DNA of 64,000 nt, from NCBI RefSeq assembly GCF_001662305.1, contig NZ_BDEP01000006.1, positions 55,433-119,432 of the forward strand, written 5' to 3'. Positions 59,598 to 64,000 of this stretch are shown piece by piece. The stretch comes from Halomonas caseinilytica. GTDB taxonomy: Bacteria; Pseudomonadota; Gammaproteobacteria; Pseudomonadales; Halomonadaceae. The notes under the pieces were generated by a model. It saw only the letters and a program-made list of their open reading frames with translations. It ran no database searches and was not told the DNA's origin. The stretch's first letter is position 1. Every line of letters begins with the position of its first letter. Position numbers and translations under genes: made by a program.

Positions 59598-60263
59598 TCA
59601 GGACTCTTCCACCTTCGGCGGCTCGACCTCGAGCTTCTGGGCCGCGATCACTGCCTGGGTTCGCGAGTGCACGCCGAGCTTGCGCAGGATGGCCGTGACA
59701 TGGGCCTTGATAGTGGCCTCGGAGACATTGAGTTCGAAGGCGATCTGCTTGTTGAGCAAGCCTTCGGTGAGCATGTTCAGCACCCGGAACTGCTGCGGCG
59801 TGAGCGAGGCAATGGCCTCGGCAAAGCGCGTGTCTTCCTCGTCGGCCTCACCCAGGGCTTCGGCCATTTCCTCCGGCAACCATACTTCGCCATCGAGAAT
59901 CTCGCCCACTGCCTCGGCAATCAGCGCCAGCGACGCGGACTTGGGAATGAAGCCGGAAGCCCCGTAATCGATGGCGCGACGCACCACGTGGAGCTCATCG
60001 CTGCCGGACACCACGGCCACCGGGATATCCGGCGTCTGGCCGCGCAACTGAATCAGCCCGGAGAAGCCATGCGCCCCCGGCATGTGCAGATCCAGCAGGA
60101 TCAGGTCGGCATCCGGGTGACGGGTCACCACCTCGGTCGTGGCTTCCATGGTATCGGCCTCGACGATCTCGGCCTGGGGCGCCAACTGGCGCAACGCCTG
60201 GGTAAGGGCCGCGCGGAACAACGGATGGTCATCGGCGACGATGAATTTCTGGGCAAAAGCCAT
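59598..60263 (-). CDS. crbR: CrbR-type LuxR response regulator
   Basis: This 221-residue response regulator has a receiver (FIVADDHPLFRAAL; phospho-Asp in DLILLDLHMPGAHG; KSAS) and a LuxR helix-turn-helix (LTPQQFRVLNMLTEGLLNKQIAFELNVSEATIKAHVTAIL). It matches CrbR/ErdR-type regulators that, with CrbS, turn on acs. GGAGGAGAACC precedes the ATG. It is the gene downstream of acs on the same strand, separated by the acs terminator. Confidence 0.9.
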   Translation of the reverse strand: MAFAQKFIVADDHPLFRAALTQALRQLAPQAEIVEADTMEATTEVVTRHPDADLILLDLHMPGAHGFSGLIQLRGQTPDIPVAVVSGSDELHVVRRAIDYGASGFIPKSASLALIAEAVGEILDGEVWLPEEMAEALGEADEEDTRFAEAIASLTPQQFRVLNMLTEGLLNKQIAFELNVSEATIKAHVTAILRKLGVHSRTQAVIAAQKLEVEPPKVEES

Positions 60264-60400
60264 GGTTCTCCTCCGGTTCCGGATGCAACGAGCGGGGCCG
60301 CCGCCTGCTGGACGCTTGTATTTTACCGCATGTTACCCTATGGCCGAGGCAATGCCCAAGCGATCCGCCTGAATTGTCGACACTTTCCGTCAACGTCACG

Positions 60401-60423
60401 AAAAAGCCGGCCCATGGCCGGCT
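60401..60423 (-). terminator. Terminator of acs
   Basis: On the minus strand AGCCGGCC (60423-60416) and GGCCGGCT (60412-60405) form an 8-bp hairpin with a 3-nt loop, followed by TTTTT. It lies about 80 bp after the acs stop. Confidence 0.85.
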
Positions 60424-60503
60424 ACGATGCGGAATGGTGACCGGGCGGCCGGCAACATGCCCCGCCCGTTCCTGCATTCCAGGGATCGCGCTGATCACGA
60501 TGA

Positions 60504-62453
<1,950 letters not shown>

Positions 62454-62537
62454 CGAAATGCCTCTGTCCTCGGGATGATCCCTTCAGGTGGATGAAGCCG
62501 ACCGGGCGCGACGCAGCGTCGATCGGCACCATGTAAA

Positions 62538-62552
62538 GTATTCCCAGCATAC
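62538..62552. promoter_or_regulatory. Inverted repeat in the acs promoter region
   Basis: GTATTCC and its partner AGCATAC form an imperfect 15-bp palindrome about 85 bp upstream of the acs ATG. An AT-rich stretch (62588-62632) with TATAA-like sequence follows towards sprT. It is a candidate activator site, possibly for CrbR, with low certainty. Confidence 0.3.
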
Positions 62553-62617
62553 CCCCCTGCTGGCCTGGCTTCACTTTAGACATTGGTATGAACGATTTTC
62601 TTTTTTATAACAAATAG

Positions 62618-63178
62618 TTAAATCGAATCATCGACCGCCGAACATCTCATGTAGACCAATGGCTGACCGCACTTTCGGCACTGGTAACGTCGCCCCTGCC
62701 GAGCCAGGCCATGACGACGCGCCGAGAACCCATGTTCTCGACAGCCACAGCGATAGCGATAGGGTTCGGGACTCGCGCGTCCGGTATCGAAACGATGCGT
62801 GGCATGTGGCACCAGCCCGAACAGGTCGCGCATCACCGTCTGCCATTCGTGCCCATGGGGCCGTGCGCGATGGCCATCCGCCAGATGATGTACCAACCAG
62901 TGGGCCACTTCGTGGGGCACCACCTCGACCAGGAAAGCACGGCGGTTCTCGTCGAAGAGAACCGGGTTGAATCTCAGGCCACCACGACCGAAATGGGCCT
63001 GCCCGGCGCCCTTGCCACGCAGGTCGAGCCAGACGGCCGGGCGCGGCAAGGTGCCATGCACCTCGCGACACAGCCGCCAGGCGGCCTCTACCCGCTCGCG
63101 CAACACGCGCTGGCTGGCAGCGCGATCGAGAGAGTCGAGCCATTCGGTATCGGGTTCGGGCAACGCGGGATGGATCAT
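62618..63178 (-). CDS. sprT: SprT-family zinc metalloprotease-like protein
   Basis: This 186-residue protein has the zinc-protease motif VPHEVAHWLVHHL (HExxH) and a C-terminal zinc-ribbon-like CGCREHG and CRKCGQPLVYMR. It belongs to the SprT/Spartan-like group, whose members in eukaryotes cut DNA-protein crosslinks; the bacterial role is unproven. It is transcribed alone, upstream of acs on the same strand. Confidence 0.9.
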   Translation of the reverse strand: MIHPALPEPDTEWLDSLDRAASQRVLRERVEAAWRLCREVHGTLPRPAVWLDLRGKGAGQAHFGRGGLRFNPVLFDENRRAFLVEVVPHEVAHWLVHHLADGHRARPHGHEWQTVMRDLFGLVPHATHRFDTGRASPEPYRYRCGCREHGFSARRHGLARQGRRYQCRKCGQPLVYMRCSAVDDSI

Positions 63179-63249
63179 GGGGTGCTAGAATGGCGCCACG
63201 CCAAGGCGGCGTAAAGCCCCGCGCGAGACGACACCTGCGAGTGAGAGAC

Positions 63250-63903
63250 ATGTCAGACGACACCCCCCAGCCCCAGCCGCTCCTTGACGACGAGGCCCTC
63301 GACCGGCTCGACGACTTCCTCGAGTCCGAGCGGGTCGATGCCGACGCTCTGGACCTGATCGGCGCCCACGGCTTTCTCGTTGCCCTGGCCGTGGCCCCCA
63401 ACGACTTGCCCGCCACCGCCTGGGTACCGGAACTCTTTCACGGTGAGCCGGCCTTCGCCGATGACGCCGAACGGGAGTCGGTCCTGGCACTGCTCGAGCA
63501 GTTGCGCCATAACGCCATTCAGGTACTGGAAGGAGGCGGCCTGCCCGAACTGCCGTTCGACCTGGAACTGGGAGGCCTGGCACCGGAAGAGACGCCGATC
63601 GGCGACTGGTGCGCCGGTTTCATGGAAGGCGTCTTCCTGGACGAAGCGGCCTGGTTCGCCGACGACGAGGAGGCCGCCGCCACCTTGTTGCTGCCCTTCA
63701 TGCTGCTCTCGGGGCTGTTCGCCGATGAACCCGACATGGCCGAGCTGGCCACCGACGAACAACGCCTGGAAAGGCTGGTGGCGCAACTCCCCGAACTGGT
63801 GCTCGATCTCTATCTGCACTACCGGGTTCCGCCGGAAACGCCCAAACCCAAGCCACGCCGCAAGGGGCCATCCGGTCGTGGCAAGAAGACGCGCAAGACG
63901 TAA
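63250..63903 (+). CDS. YecA/UPF0149-family protein
   Basis: This 217-residue protein is very acidic at the N terminus, with the UPF0149 core FLVALAVAPNDLPATAWVPELF and WCAGFMEGVFLDE, and a short basic tail (PKPRRKGPSGRGKKTRKT) after YLHYRVPPE. The YecA SEC-C zinc motif is not seen; the basic tail replaces it. ATG 63250 is used. Its stop codon is directly followed by the heptads of element F. Confidence 0.85.
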   Translation: MSDDTPQPQPLLDDEALDRLDDFLESERVDADALDLIGAHGFLVALAVAPNDLPATAWVPELFHGEPAFADDAERESVLALLEQLRHNAIQVLEGGGLPELPFDLELGGLAPEETPIGDWCAGFMEGVFLDEAAWFADDEEAAATLLLPFMLLSGLFADEPDMAELATDEQRLERLVAQLPELVLDLYLHYRVPPETPKPKPRRKGPSGRGKKTRKT

Positions 63904-64000
63904 GCTGGAAGCTGGAAGCTGGAAGCTGGAAGCTGGAAGCTGGAAGCTGGAAGCTGGAAGCTGGAAGCTGGAAGCTGGAAGACAGCATGAACCCCGACAA
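63904..64000 (+). repeat. Heptad repeat element F (cut by the window edge)
   Basis: Eleven tandem copies of GCTGGAA (63904-63980) begin right after the stop codon (63901-63903) of the YecA-type gene. AGCATGAACCCC follows (63984-63995), as in element A, and the window ends soon after. It is the longest array in the window, so it is the best candidate for copy-number change. Confidence 0.85.

Noticed and set aside
63904..64000. Heptad array as a CRISPR array
   Set aside because: The units are 7 bp in direct tandem without spacers, and no cas genes are present.

Overview
This 64 kb window is chromosomal DNA from a high-GC gammaproteobacterium. The best fit is the Halomonadaceae (Halomonas or a close relative). 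Supporting signs are the porin type, the AlgQ-like Rsd beside dsbB and gshA, the cbb3 oxidase locus, a CrbS/CrbR-type acetate locus, and the Asp/Val and triple-Leu tRNA clusters. Almost everything is intact core genome. I see no prophage, insertion sequence, integron or CRISPR array.

Layout. 1-12.3 kb: the first codons of a membrane protein leaving the left edge, a secreted two-repeat protein, a porin, a coiled-coil ProQ-domain protein, thyA-folA, lgt, a TauE-type permease paired with a receiver protein on a degenerate kinase stalk, an NRDE protein, and rppH-ptsP. 12.3-28 kb: a HAD hydrolase, mdh, an RND efflux pair, gshA-dsbB, rsd, tex, rnr-rlmB and three tandem tRNA-Leu genes. 28-37 kb: a membrane-anchored NUC1-type endonuclease, a RAM-only Lrp-family protein, the stress operon prkA-yeaH-spoVR, fadH, and a five-gene tRNA operon (Val-Asp-Asp-Val-Asp) with a strong promoter. 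38-46.8 kb: a complete cbb3 oxidase operon, ccoNOQP-GHIS, ending in a SafE-family membrane protein with a Met/His-rich tail. 46.8-62.5 kb: ttcA, then an acetate-uptake and control locus: a degenerate exonuclease-fold protein, a cNMP/CBS/DUF294 protein, a DUF4212-SSS symporter pair, the SSS-fused hybrid kinase CrbS, mntH-mntR, the LuxR-type regulator CrbR and acs. The right end holds sprT and a YecA/UPF0149 protein.

How the genes work together. The cbb3 block is a self-contained microaerobic terminal oxidase with its own copper and assembly functions. The acetate block combines sensing (CrbS), response (CrbR), uptake (symporter) and activation (Acs). The prkA block is a conserved stress-kinase operon. 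gshA-dsbB joins glutathione synthesis to periplasmic disulfide formation.

The most unusual signal is not a gene. Six intergenic elements, at about 5.5, 6.4, 13.0, 18.5, 46.8 and 63.9 kb, each begin with a tandem array of a 7-bp unit whose sequence differs from site to site. They continue into related core sequence and usually end in inverted copies of the same heptads. Four follow directly after or overlap the stop codon of a plus-strand gene or lie just past it. They look like one dispersed repeat family that I cannot name. A second anomaly is a 530-bp AT-rich gap (50393-50922) before the symporter pair, which carries a long imperfect hairpin, a displaced direct repeat and a REP-like palindrome.
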